Assembly: GCF_900185615.1 (NCBI RefSeq)
Contig: NZ_FYAK01000002.1
Span: forward strand, 806,001 to 870,000
DNA length: 64,000 bases
Source of the DNA: Photobacterium malacitanum
Lineage (GTDB): Bacteria > Pseudomonadota > Gammaproteobacteria > Enterobacterales > Vibrionaceae
Reading direction: 5' to 3'
Shown here: in pieces, positions 1 to 9,040 of the stretch
How positions within the stretch are numbered: the first letter of the stretch is position 1
Layout of the letters: each line of letters begins with the position of its first letter
The notes under the pieces: generated by a model
Told to the model about the DNA's origin: nothing
The model's database searches: none
The model's input: only the letters and a program-made list of their open reading frames with translations
Translations under genes and position numbers: made by a program

Positions 1-112
1 GTACCCAATTACATAATGTGAGCATTTTGACTATTGCATCATATTCTTCTTTATTTTCAGTATCATTAAGACGTTGAAGGAAAAACTGCGACATCACATT
101 GGTGGTAGTCAT
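1..112 (-). CDS. hypothetical protein, N-terminal fragment
   Basis: This is the beginning of a minus-strand gene that runs off the left edge of the window. It starts with ATG at 112, preceded by GGAGAG about five bases upstream, a good ribosome binding site. The 37 visible residues begin MTTTNVMSQFFLQRLNDTEN and continue as a charged, helical-looking stretch (NKEEYDAIVKML). There is no signal peptide or membrane segment. I do not recognise the family, and too little is visible to assign one. Confidence 0.6.
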   Translation of the reverse strand, partial: MTTTNVMSQFFLQRLNDTENKEEYDAIVKMLTLCNWV

Positions 113-300
113 AATGACTCTCCTCTATAGAAACTATACTTAGTTTGCTAAAAAGTGCCGTCAAGAAAAACAGAACAACTGTGATTATTCCCTTCCCTAT
201 TTCACTATTATCGATGAGATAACACTGATTAAAAACGTCGTGGATATAAAAATATGGAACTATTTTCTGGTTTTATATTCCTTATTTAACTAAAACACCG

Positions 301-3099
301 TTATGGCAATACAGTTAAGGTTACTTGCCCAGCATCTTTTAGATAACGGTTTATTAGTAAGTCAATATAAGCTTTATCAATCTCGTCAACCACTGCTTGC
401 GGTTCTAATACCGACCCAATAGGAAAACCATTAATAAAATCTCGGTGAACAAACCGAGCCCGCTGCTGCGGAAATTTATCATTATCAAGCATCGCTAAAA
501 CTAACGCTTTTTTATGTTCATCTAACTCAGACTGTGAGACTCCAGTTTGATAAAGATCTTTTAGAGCAAGTTCTACCGCCTCAACGCCTTTATCAGCATC
601 TTTTTTATCCGTTACTACATTAATCTGACATCGAGCATAATTACTTCCTGGGGTTGCAGAGCCACACCAAGCATTAGGCGAATAAGTCAGCGATAGTTCT
701 TCTCTAACATTGTTAACCATTTTTCGCTGTAAAACCCTAGATATAAGATCTGATGCGTATATATCCTTAATATTAGGTTCAGTGGCCTCAAAGATAAAAT
801 CAAAGACGAGATCAGCACGATCTAATTTATTAATTGCCCTTTTTAAACTAACCTTCTTATTTAAAACGGGTTGTTTTTTAATTGTATATTGGTGTTTTTT
901 ACCTTTTGGTAAGCTACCTATATATTTTGCTATTAAAGCTTTAGCTTGCAACGGCTCAAAATCACCAATCAACGTTAATTTATACCCATTTGCATGACCA
1001 AATAACTGCTTATATACAGCTTCAACGTTGTCTTTATCAAGATCATATAACTGTTTAAGTGATAACTTACCTTCATAAGGGTTATGTGAAAACAAATCTC
1101 CCTTGGTTATGGATTGAAAGTTTGGATCATTATTTCTCGTCCATTGAATCATTGATTGCTTAACATGCTTAAACACGGTGTCATCAATTTTTCCGTTCAA
1201 CATTGCGGCATAAATGCTCGACATCGCAAACTCTAATTTGTCTGCTGCCGTTTCAATAGTGAAGCCTTGGGTAGTATTACTAATATAAGGCGTTAACTGA
1301 GTATTATTGAGTTGAAATAATTGGGCTGTTTGCTGACCTGTCATCTCTGCCAAGCCACTGTTCAAATATATATCTGTAAGCGCAACAGCTGCAGCTCTAC
1401 TTTTAGGATCAAGCGCTGTAATGCCCCCTGGGGCTGAAAATTCTAAATACACTTTTCCATTGGCACTGGAATCGGGCTGTAATAAAGCTGCGACACCATT
1501 ATCTAAATGTAACTCTTGCATATAATATTGAGGATGTTCACTGCTCTTAACAATTTTGCCTACGGCTGGTAAGTTGGCGATTAATGCTTTACTCGCAATG
1601 ACCAAATTATCATTAGGCAGACTCTGCTTAGTCAAAAGTGTCTGCTGAATGCCAGCAATAATTTTGGCGGTATCTTGCGTCCCAGACCCTTGGGTATAAA
1701 ATGCACTAAATTGTGGTTTAACCAGTGTTTCACTCGTAAATTTATTTATCTCATCTAAGCGTATTTTAGCTAAAAACTCATTCGCTAAAATATTATTTAA
1801 AGATGGCGAAATATTGGTTTTATTATGCATTAATGAATTTAACGCTTCATTGATGATATCTACTGATTTTTTATTTCTATAATCAATATTGGCGTTTTTT
1901 GTCTGTGATGCTAATAACGCTTTTTGCTGCTTAAACTCTTCATTTGTGAAACCATATTGTTGTAATCTTGCAGCTTCACTTGCTAAAAACTTTATTGCTC
2001 CGCTTCTATTTTTAAAAGAGTTATCATGATTAACACCCAATGAATAAACCCACTTATTGCCGCCATCATTAGGTGTACCTATATAAGAAAATGCGTGATT
2101 ATAGGGCATTTTTTTCAACTCATTAGTTCGCGTTAACCGATAATTGAGCAATTGATTTACAAAAACAATTAATCTATTTTTATAATCATCATGATACGTT
2201 TTATATTTGTAATCAGGCAAATTAAATACCAATGATGAGGTTTCTACTTTTATCTGTGGACTCGCGACTGTAAAAGGAGTTTGCTTGAAGTTAGGTATGC
2301 GGTGTGGCTGTTTTAGCTGTAATTGATGATCGCCTTTAAACGCTAAAAAGTATTCATTAATTAACTGAACTGTCGTATTTTCTTTTACATTACCCACAAT
2401 TAAAAGTTCAACATTTTCAGGGTGATACCAGCTATTATAATATGCTTTAAGGCCGGTTTGTGTCGCTTTCTCTATACTATTTACTGTACCTACTATTTTC
2501 TGGTATTGATATTTAGTCCCTTCACCAAAATTATCCATATATGCGATATAAGGATTATCTAATAAATTAGCACGAGCATAAATTTCACCTTGAACAACGC
2601 CTTTCTCTTTCGTTATTTCAGCTTGATTTAAATTTATCTGATAGCTTATATCAGCCAAGTATTGCAAAACTTGTTTTAATAATAGCTCGTTACCTTCAGG
2701 AATACTTAATTGATAGACTGTATTATCAAAACTCGTAAACGCATTAAGATCACGACCAAACACTAAACCTGCTTGCTCAAAGAGTCTTATGATTTTATTT
2801 TTAGGGAAATTTTTTGTGCCATTAAAAGCCATATGTTCAAGCAGATGAGCATAACCTTGTTGCTGTTCTGTTTCTTGTACAGAGCCTGCTTTAATGCGTA
2901 GATATAACTGTATTCGATCACTTTGCTCATCAACTGGCAATATATGGTATGTAAACCCCGTAATCAGTTTACCAGTGATCCAAGCTGGATCTTGAGGTAA
3001 TAATGAATGATTACTGTCGGCTCTTGCATTACTTGAAACAACCATGACGATCAATAATAGCCCTAAGTGCATGATTGCTCGCTTCACGGAAGGCTGCAT
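301..3099 (-). CDS. secreted M16 family zinc metallopeptidase (PqqL-like)
   Basis: A two-lobed M16 (insulinase/pitrilysin) peptidase of about 932 residues, close to the length of E. coli PqqL. The inverted zinc motif HLLEH is seen at residues 85-89 of the chosen start, inside the typical context GYAHLLEHMAFNG. A downstream glutamate in the EKGVVQGEI helix would be the third zinc ligand. The chosen start (MQPSVKR) gives a signal peptide ending near SSNARA, so export to the periplasm is likely. An in-frame extension to 3204 exists but adds a charged stretch before the signal peptide, and neither start has a strong Shine-Dalgarno. The C-terminal half is the non-catalytic M16 repeat. The substrate is unknown. 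Confidence 0.88.
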   Translation of the reverse strand: MQPSVKRAIMHLGLLLIVMVVSSNARADSNHSLLPQDPAWITGKLITGFTYHILPVDEQSDRIQLYLRIKAGSVQETEQQQGYAHLLEHMAFNGTKNFPKNKIIRLFEQAGLVFGRDLNAFTSFDNTVYQLSIPEGNELLLKQVLQYLADISYQINLNQAEITKEKGVVQGEIYARANLLDNPYIAYMDNFGEGTKYQYQKIVGTVNSIEKATQTGLKAYYNSWYHPENVELLIVGNVKENTTVQLINEYFLAFKGDHQLQLKQPHRIPNFKQTPFTVASPQIKVETSSLVFNLPDYKYKTYHDDYKNRLIVFVNQLLNYRLTRTNELKKMPYNHAFSYIGTPNDGGNKWVYSLGVNHDNSFKNRSGAIKFLASEAARLQQYGFTNEEFKQQKALLASQTKNANIDYRNKKSVDIINEALNSLMHNKTNISPSLNNILANEFLAKIRLDEINKFTSETLVKPQFSAFYTQGSGTQDTAKIIAGIQQTLLTKQSLPNDNLVIASKALIANLPAVGKIVKSSEHPQYYMQELHLDNGVAALLQPDSSANGKVYLEFSAPGGITALDPKSRAAAVALTDIYLNSGLAEMTGQQTAQLFQLNNTQLTPYISNTTQGFTIETAADKLEFAMSSIYAAMLNGKIDDTVFKHVKQSMIQWTRNNDPNFQSITKGDLFSHNPYEGKLSLKQLYDLDKDNVEAVYKQLFGHANGYKLTLIGDFEPLQAKALIAKYIGSLPKGKKHQYTIKKQPVLNKKVSLKRAINKLDRADLVFDFIFEATEPNIKDIYASDLISRVLQRKMVNNVREELSLTYSPNAWCGSATPGSNYARCQINVVTDKKDADKGVEAVELALKDLYQTGVSQSELDEHKKALVLAMLDNDKFPQQRARFVHRDFINGFPIGSVLEPQAVVDEIDKAYIDLLINRYLKDAGQVTLTVLP

Positions 3100-3493
3100 A
3101 TCATTACTAACTGCATCTAGCTCTACTGTATCAGCACGATTCTTTCTACAAAAAAGAACCGATATTATGCTTAAATAATCATTAAATATTGCCACTATTA
3201 CCACTTCACATGTTAAATACCTTGTAGTAATTATTCATGTTACTTTTTTAGTAATCTTCGAATGATTTGATTTTTGCGATAAAGTTCATCATAAAATCAT
3301 GCAACATGTATCGTTACAAAAAATTACGTCTACTGAGGTTATTCATGTTAGTCACCGGCATCGATTGGTCTTTACGAAGGCTCACTCATTAGACTGCGCT
3401 AACTCAAACAACGATAAAAATGCAATCGGCACTAACAGCTCATCGCTTTTTAGCCTACAATAACGACCAAAATATTATGATTCAGGTATAAAC

Positions 3494-3916
3494 ATGAAAA
3501 TTTGTTCAGTTGAACTACGCAGTAATGAAGCTGTTATTTGCCTATTAACTTTAGATGGCGGAATGATCGGCATTCCAGAGTGTCGTACTCAGAAGTTCAT
3601 CATGGATAATTCTCTTGATAACCAAAAAATGAGAGATTTCCAATTTGCATTTAAGAAACTACTTGATGACTACAAAGTTGAAAAAGTAGTGATCCGTACT
3701 CGCGAAACACGCGGAAAATTTGCAGGAAGCTCAGTCGGCTTCAAGCTTGAATCAGCTATTCAGTTAATTGATGGTCTTGATGTTAACTTCATGTCTAATG
3801 CTGACATCAAAGAGAAATTAAAGCGCAATCCAATGGCAATTGATTTCCGTGCAACTGGTTTACGTCAATTCCAGGAAGCTGCATTCACAACGGGTTATGC
3901 ATTTCTTGGTCGTTAA
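3494..3916 (+). CDS. DUF3010 family protein
   Basis: A 140-residue cytoplasmic protein beginning MKICSVELRSNEAVICLL. It matches what I know of DUF3010, a small family widespread in Vibrionaceae and Shewanella with no assigned function. The fold looks like an RNase H-like or resolvase-like alpha/beta arrangement (a beta strand with an acidic or polar start, then the KVVIRTRETRGKFAG loop), but that is an impression only. There is no signal peptide. The gene stands alone and is followed by a strong hairpin terminator at about 3936-3970, so it is probably monocistronic. The ATG lies 5 bases after a weak AGGT sequence. Confidence 0.8.
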   Translation: MKICSVELRSNEAVICLLTLDGGMIGIPECRTQKFIMDNSLDNQKMRDFQFAFKKLLDDYKVEKVVIRTRETRGKFAGSSVGFKLESAIQLIDGLDVNFMSNADIKEKLKRNPMAIDFRATGLRQFQEAAFTTGYAFLGR

Positions 3917-3935
3917 TTAACAAATAAAACCGATA

Positions 3936-3970
3936 AAAAAACAGAAGTGTTTTATGCACTTCTGTTTTAT
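3936..3970 (+). terminator. rho-independent terminator after the DUF3010 gene
   Basis: The arms AACAGAAGTG and CACTTCTGTT enclose a short loop (TTTTATG). The hairpin has an A-run before it and a T-rich tail after it, so it can work in both directions. It separates the DUF3010 gene from the convergent rhodanese-like gene. Confidence 0.85.
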
Positions 3971-3989
3971 TTCATCAAACTAATACCTA

Positions 3990-4517
3990 TTATTTTAATC
4001 TTTTTTGTTGTTCAAGTTCATGCTTATCAACATATATTAATTTACAGAACCCCAACAATTTTAATAGTGAAACAGCAATCAAAGAACGATAACTGCTATC
4101 ACTGTGCGCGATGTAAGCAGATTCACTATACTTAGGCTTAGCTTGAATAATTTCAGCCACGGGTAAATAGTCACTATCAGTTTGAGATTCATCACTTTGA
4201 CGTAAATCTAATACTTCCTGATCCACATTTGATAACGATGAAATCGTCGCTAATGGCGCAGCTTTGATTAGGTTTGTCATCACAGCAACATTTTTATACC
4301 CCAAACCAGTTATGGTTGATACAATTTTTTGACAATCTTGTTCATCACAAATCACTTCAATATCAATATTTTTATCTGGTAATAGAAGCTCTAACCAATA
4401 TTTAAACCCTGCACCGTGAAAACCAACAAAAACACTATTTTCAATATGATGTTCAATAAACTCTTTTTCTGAACGAGTATCAAGAATGATATGTTTTCGA
4501 TCGGTAAATATATGCAT
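3990..4517 (-). CDS. degenerate tandem rhodanese-like protein
   Basis: A 175-residue cytoplasmic protein with two rhodanese-like halves. The first (residues about 1-85) carries the start signature HIILDTRSEKEFIEHHIENS and a loop with Cys residues (ICDEQDC) where the persulfide loop should be. The second (about 100-175) repeats a VLDLRQSDE strand and ends with AHSDSSYRSLIAVSLL, where the usual CxxGxRS Cys is replaced by Ser or Asp. The second domain is therefore predicted not to transfer sulfur. This double architecture resembles the C-terminal part of metallo-beta-lactamase/rhodanese fusion proteins, here without the hydrolase domain. ATG at 4517 has AGGGATG upstream. The gene is convergent with the DUF3010 gene. 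Confidence 0.7.
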   Translation of the reverse strand: MHIFTDRKHIILDTRSEKEFIEHHIENSVFVGFHGAGFKYWLELLLPDKNIDIEVICDEQDCQKIVSTITGLGYKNVAVMTNLIKAAPLATISSLSNVDQEVLDLRQSDESQTDSDYLPVAEIIQAKPKYSESAYIAHSDSSYRSLIAVSLLKLLGFCKLIYVDKHELEQQKRLK

Positions 4518-4642
4518 TATTACATCCCTATTTGTATTGAATAATGACAGTATGCTCTGGATTTTAACGCTTTGTATACGTTAATAAAACAATTAATAAT
4601 CAGCGAATAAAACCGTATCAATATGCTGGCTCCACACCATGG

Positions 4643-6559
4643 CTAAATCACGTTAACCGTTGCTATTTCATGCCAGCGACCGATATTATTTTGTTGCTTA
4701 ATATATTGCTCACTGTGTTTATCTATAAATAAATATGGAATATGATTAAATTTGTGGCGCTGTAAATAAACACCATAATTATTAATATAATTCTCGATAC
4801 TATTACTGTTTTTATCTCGTGTATTTTGAGATTGATTTTTCAGTAGTTCTTGATTGTGATAATTAGGTACATATTGTCCACGAGTGTCGGGGACATATTG
4901 ACCACGATCGTCCGGTATATATTGACCACGAGTATCAGGGACATATTGGCCACTGTTATTCGATACGTTTTGATGATCAACCTCATCATTATTTTTATTA
5001 ATGGCAACATAAGATTGACCATCGTCTGTTGTCATTTTGGTATCATTAGCTAATAACACTTTCGCTTTATGGGTGTTTTTCTCAACTAATCCTACATCAA
5101 GAAAATATTGGCCTTTTACTATTTGACTACCAAGGTCGAAATGATCGGATACGTTATATATCGGAGACTGATCTTCATAATCATCAGCAGGTAACCAGTT
5201 TTTAATATCAGCCTGAGAAGTATAGTAACCAACAATCTTACCGTCTGCTGTACGTAATCTCCATGTCACAGGATAATTTGTATAACTTGGTGCAACACCT
5301 AAGTTTTGCCATTGGCTGTTAATGATTAATGTTCCATTTTGAGGAACATTTTGACTATAACTAATCTCATTGAGTTGATACCTATAACCTAATTTATTTA
5401 AAAAATCGGTAACCAAAGGTTGGTATATATCAGGAATAGGTTGAGATTTTGCATTAATCAATGATGCATGCTGTTTTAGCGCAAAATCAAATGTTTGTTG
5501 AACTTGATCATAGCTAAGGTGTAATGGGTTGCTAATATTACTCCAGTCTTGAAGTGAGTTTTGACAAATTTCAAAATCAACCGCTGATTGTTTCCAACGT
5601 TGATTAAATAAAAAATCAGGTGCTGCATTTGTTTTTATATCTGATGCATGAGCAATTAATCCAGGATAACCATCTTGCATTTCATTCCAACCTGACCCCC
5701 AATCTCCCAGACAATCAACTCGCCACCCAAAACCACGGCTCGTCGCATAACTCAGAAAATCCCCTTTATTTGTTCCTAACATCGTTTTTGGTGTATGAGG
5801 AAAAGCGTCAGATAATTCATTAATGTATGGCTCTAAATCATGTAATGTATAGCCATTATCACCTAAGCCTACGCTATGGCTCGTTTTAGGTGCATAACCT
5901 GAAAAATTCCATTCTCCCCAGGTTCCAACCATCCCCATATCAATCCGTAATAATGTCTTATTATTATCATAACGTTTACCCAAAGCATCAAGAAATTGCT
6001 TCATACGATGAATAAACCACGGGTTTTTAAACATGCTTACTGCTTCTTTATCAGATAAATGACAGCTAGTACCATGCAAACCATGGCCATATAATTCTTG
6101 AACTAACCAGCAAGGGATGCCACTACTATCTTTATTCACGTCAGCATCATAAATAGGATCATCTTTACCACGTAACGCCATAAAACGAATCACTACCTTT
6201 TTATTGACTGTCGCTGCAATTTTTAAAACACTATCAATTTTTTCCTCAAGCATTTGTTTATTTAACTGCGGATCGGTTGCCGTTGTTAATTGATCCCAAT
6301 ACCAACGATAATACATAGTACTTGTATCAGGATAAGAAAGAATTGGCTTATCTTCATAAAAAGGATTTTCAGGATCATTACTCACAACGCGTTGTAATTC
6401 AGTAAAACCAATACCCGGATTAGTTAATACTTTGTTACTTGGTTTAGGAATAACTGTCATTAAGTTATTTTCTACATTTATATTATGTGTCTGATTATTA
6501 TTAACCGTTGGATTTAATACAGATGACGCAATTAAAAATGAAAGTAATGTTGAACTCAT
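4643..6559 (-). CDS. secreted DUF4832 (beta-barrel/TIM-like) protein with C-terminal short repeats
   Basis: About 638 residues. The start chosen is MSSTLLSFLIASS, which gives a plausible signal peptide; an extension to 6592 is possible. The region NPGIGFTELQRV to YYRWYWDQL matches the N-terminal signature of DUF4832/DUF4874 proteins, which look like glycoside-hydrolase TIM barrels (VVIRFMAL, LLRIDMGMVGTWGEWNFSG). A beta-sandwich region follows (about residues 370-500). After that comes a four-fold octapeptide repeat of the GQYVPDTR type and a low-complexity Asn/Gln-rich tail. A carbohydrate-related function is inferred from the fold family only. The gene stands alone, with AT-rich flanks. Confidence 0.75.
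   Translation of the reverse strand: MSSTLLSFLIASSVLNPTVNNNQTHNINVENNLMTVIPKPSNKVLTNPGIGFTELQRVVSNDPENPFYEDKPILSYPDTSTMYYRWYWDQLTTATDPQLNKQMLEEKIDSVLKIAATVNKKVVIRFMALRGKDDPIYDADVNKDSSGIPCWLVQELYGHGLHGTSCHLSDKEAVSMFKNPWFIHRMKQFLDALGKRYDNNKTLLRIDMGMVGTWGEWNFSGYAPKTSHSVGLGDNGYTLHDLEPYINELSDAFPHTPKTMLGTNKGDFLSYATSRGFGWRVDCLGDWGSGWNEMQDGYPGLIAHASDIKTNAAPDFLFNQRWKQSAVDFEICQNSLQDWSNISNPLHLSYDQVQQTFDFALKQHASLINAKSQPIPDIYQPLVTDFLNKLGYRYQLNEISYSQNVPQNGTLIINSQWQNLGVAPSYTNYPVTWRLRTADGKIVGYYTSQADIKNWLPADDYEDQSPIYNVSDHFDLGSQIVKGQYFLDVGLVEKNTHKAKVLLANDTKMTTDDGQSYVAINKNNDEVDHQNVSNNSGQYVPDTRGQYIPDDRGQYVPDTRGQYVPNYHNQELLKNQSQNTRDKNSNSIENYINNYGVYLQRHKFNHIPYLFIDKHSEQYIKQQNNIGRWHEIATVNVI
4856..4951 (-). repeat. 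four-copy 24-bp in-frame tandem repeat
   Basis: Four consecutive 24-bp units encode GQYVPDTR, GQYIPDDR, GQYVPDTR and GQYVPNYH in the DUF4832 protein. The period is visible as the recurring ACATATTG-like word at 4869, 4893, 4917 and 4941. Because 24 is a multiple of three, changes in copy number would preserve the frame. Confidence 0.9.
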
Positions 6560-6859
6560 CTCGTGCTCTATAATAAGTGGGAAAACAAACAATGATTGTA
6601 TTTAACGCGCTATTATATTAATAAAACAAATAATTAAAATGCGAATGGTCATTATTTGATATAAAAAAAACAAACGAGCAAAGATAAACAACTATAAAAA
6701 TTTATAAATCATAAGAATATCTCTTAACTATCAGTGACAACTATCATTTATATATAAATGAGATAACTATAAAAAAATAAATTTATTACTGCGTTTAAGC
6801 ATGAAAATATGATACTTTTGTTGTATTAATATTTTAAAACCATAAACATAAAGGGATTC

Positions 6860-7702
6860 ATGGATATAATAACTGAAATATTCACCTATTTATTGATGAA
6901 TAAACTCCTTTTTAGCGTATTAATAATAGCAATTATCGCTATTGTTCGACGTCTTATCCTGTCTCAAGTACGTGGTGATGAGTTTTTCGTTACAGAAACA
7001 CAACGAAAATGGATGTCTCGTACTAAAAACGGTACCTTTACTTTAACCCTCGTAGTGCTATTTCTATTATGGCGTTCAGAAATCAATGAATTTGCACTAT
7101 CAGTAACAGCGATTGCTGTTGCTATTGTTGTTGCTTCAAAAGAGATCATTCTTTGCTTTACTGGTTCAATACAACGCGCCAGTTCACGCTCTTTTCGCAT
7201 TGGTGATTGGATTGAAGTGGGAAAAATATGTGGTGAAGTAATAGAACATAATATGATGGCTACTGTTATCCAAGAGATAGACCTCCATCATGGGCAATAC
7301 CACTACACTGGCAAAACTGCGACGTTACCTAATAGTATGTTTTTTACTTATCCAGTGAAAAATCTCAACTTTATGAAACGCTATGTTTATCATAACTTTT
7401 CTATCGTCGTCAGAGACTTTGTTAACCTCTATCCTTTATTGCCGACAATTATTACTAAAATTGATCTACACTGTGAAGACTTTATTGATGTCGCTCGCCG
7501 TTATAATAGTGTGATTGAAAAACATGCAGGTGTCGATCTTCCTGGTTCTGAGCCTCATATCCATATCAGTAGCTCTACAACTGGCGAACAAATTGTTCAT
7601 TTTATGATTTTCTGTCCTACAGAGCGTGCAACCCACCTTGAACAAGATATTCGTCGTGATTTTATGGAAGAATATGAACGTACTTTTCCAGTAACCGCAT
7701 AA
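6860..7702 (+). CDS. mechanosensitive ion channel (MscS family)
   Basis: A 280-residue inner-membrane protein. Three hydrophobic segments are seen at about residues 15-33, 57-70 and 79-104; the last is the pore-lining-like helix (SVTAIAVAIVVASKEIILCFTGSI). The cytoplasmic MscS beta domain follows, with FRIGDWIEVGKICGEV, a hallmark of the family. It presumably opens under membrane tension during hypo-osmotic shock. The pore helix lacks the strict Gly/Ala pattern of E. coli MscS, so conductance may differ. ATG at 6860 is preceded by AAGGGATTC. The gene is followed by a hairpin and is convergent with parA. Confidence 0.88.
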   Translation: MDIITEIFTYLLMNKLLFSVLIIAIIAIVRRLILSQVRGDEFFVTETQRKWMSRTKNGTFTLTLVVLFLLWRSEINEFALSVTAIAVAIVVASKEIILCFTGSIQRASSRSFRIGDWIEVGKICGEVIEHNMMATVIQEIDLHHGQYHYTGKTATLPNSMFFTYPVKNLNFMKRYVYHNFSIVVRDFVNLYPLLPTIITKIDLHCEDFIDVARRYNSVIEKHAGVDLPGSEPHIHISSSTTGEQIVHFMIFCPTERATHLEQDIRRDFMEEYERTFPVTA

Positions 7703-7707
7703 TTGTT

Positions 7708-7740
7708 AATGGTAATTCAATTCGAATTACCATTAATTTA
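7708..7740. terminator. bidirectional terminator between the MscS and ParA genes
   Basis: The arms AATGGTAATTC and GAATTACCATT form an 11-bp perfect stem with a five-base loop, next to T/A-rich flanks. It lies between two convergent genes. Confidence 0.75.
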
Positions 7741-7748
7741 CTCTTAAA

Positions 7749-8540
7749 CTATATATTAGTATTGATTGTTACAGCAGCTTCAAGGCCATCATATAACGCA
7801 ATAAGTTGTTCCGTTAATTTATGTTTAGGATCCAAATGTAGCATTGGACGCTGTTGGTAATGTGACTCTTTCATTTTGATAGATTGCGGTAAATAAGGCG
7901 TCAAAATAGGAAAGCCAAGCGTTTTTATCTCTTCAATAATCTGTCGAGGAAACTTTGCTTGTGCGTTAAACATATTAACCACAATCCCTTCTAGCTCTAA
8001 ATTGCGATTATGATCATCACGCAATTCAGCTAAATTATCCATAACTTTAATTAACGCTTGCTGAGAAAAATTATCACAATCAAAAGGAATAAGAAGCTTA
8101 TGAGCGGCAATTAACCCTGACTTGGTATAAAAATTTAAATTCGGTGGCGTATCAATATAAATCCTATCAAAATCATTCTCTAACGCATCAAGAACATCAC
8201 GGAGTTTATATATTTTATAACGTCGCTCTAATTCAATTTCTAATTTATCAAGCTTTGGACTGGAAGGTATGATAAATAAATTGTCGTAAGCTGTAGCTTG
8301 AGGGTAATGACTAATAGGTGTCGAGACTCCAAACCATGATGCGGTTTGGTTTAACAGCTCTGCTATGGTTTTATCATTAGGTTGATTAATATCAATCCCT
8401 AAATAAGCACTACTATTACCTTGAACATCCAAATCTATCACTAATGTCTTATAGCCTTTAGCTGCACTAATTGCAGCTAAATTAACAGTAATACTCGATT
8501 TACCTACTCCGCCCTTTTGATTAAAAATAATCCTGCGCAT
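7749..8540 (-). CDS. orphan ParA/Soj-type ATPase
   Basis: A 263-residue ATPase with the deviant Walker A motif KGGVGKSS at residues 9-16, the VIDLDVQGN switch region and a DRIYIDTPPN Walker B-like strand. These are the marks of the ParA/MinD superfamily, which uses ATP-driven dimerisation on DNA or membranes to position cargo. There is no parB, parS-like cluster or replication gene beside it, so this is an orphan ParA rather than a visible partition cassette. Its cargo could be a protein complex, a plasmid-derived remnant or an unlinked partner. ATG at 8540 begins the conserved MRRIIFNQKGG strand. Confidence 0.85.
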   Translation of the reverse strand: MRRIIFNQKGGVGKSSITVNLAAISAAKGYKTLVIDLDVQGNSSAYLGIDINQPNDKTIAELLNQTASWFGVSTPISHYPQATAYDNLFIIPSSPKLDKLEIELERRYKIYKLRDVLDALENDFDRIYIDTPPNLNFYTKSGLIAAHKLLIPFDCDNFSQQALIKVMDNLAELRDDHNRNLELEGIVVNMFNAQAKFPRQIIEEIKTLGFPILTPYLPQSIKMKESHYQQRPMLHLDPKHKLTEQLIALYDGLEAAVTINTNI

Positions 8541-8655
8541 TCATTTCATCCCTGATCATCGATAACTATCAACAACTATACACACTCATGCATATAGTTG
8601 TTAGTTAAAGATATCATTTGAATCAATATTGTATATACAGTTGGCGGATTATTTA

Positions 8656-9039
8656 TTAAACCTGATACAACTCTAATGGCAAACCATCAGGATCACTAAA
8701 AAAAGTAAACGCTTTATCGGTCAAATCATCAATACGAATCGGTTCAACCTCAACCCCATTCTGTTGCAGATAATCGACAGTCAAAGCGAGATCATCAACA
8801 GCAAAAGCTAAATGGCGTAAGCCTTGAGCTTCAGGGTAACTCGGGCGCTGGGGAACACCATTAAATGAAAATAATTCGATTTGACTATTATCTGGCAATT
8901 TTAGATCTAATTTATATGAATCACGATCTTCACGGTAAGTTTCACAAATAATTTCTAATTGTAGTAATTGTGAGTAAAACGCTTTTGAACGTGAGTAATC
9001 ACTACAAATAATCGCGACATGATGAATGGCTTTTAGCAT
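8656..9039 (-). CDS. gloA2: VOC family protein, glyoxalase I-related (GloA2/YaeR-like)
   Basis: A 127-residue single vicinal-oxygen-chelate protein. It begins MLKAIHHVAIICSDYSRSKAFY and ends DPDGLPLELYQV, both typical of the E. coli YaeR/GloA2 group. The usual metal positions are visible as His in IHHVAI, Glu in SQIELFSF, His in GLRHLAFAV and Glu in LPLELY. The physiological substrate of this group is uncertain; true glyoxalase activity should not be assumed. The ATG begins one base after the stop codon of the upstream lipoprotein gene, which implies translational coupling. Confidence 0.85.
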   Translation of the reverse strand: MLKAIHHVAIICSDYSRSKAFYSQLLQLEIICETYREDRDSYKLDLKLPDNSQIELFSFNGVPQRPSYPEAQGLRHLAFAVDDLALTVDYLQQNGVEVEPIRIDDLTDKAFTFFSDPDGLPLELYQV

Positions 9040-9040
9040 A

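Noticed and set aside
3947-4135. 62-residue hydrophobic plus-strand frame after the DUF3010 gene
   Set aside because: It begins inside the terminator hairpin and runs antisense to the rhodanese-like gene; its hydrophobicity is a by-product of the reverse strand.
7749-8540. Plasmid partition locus
   Set aside because: Only a ParA homologue is present; there is no ParB, no iterated centromere sites and no replication gene, and the neighbours are ordinary chromosomal genes.
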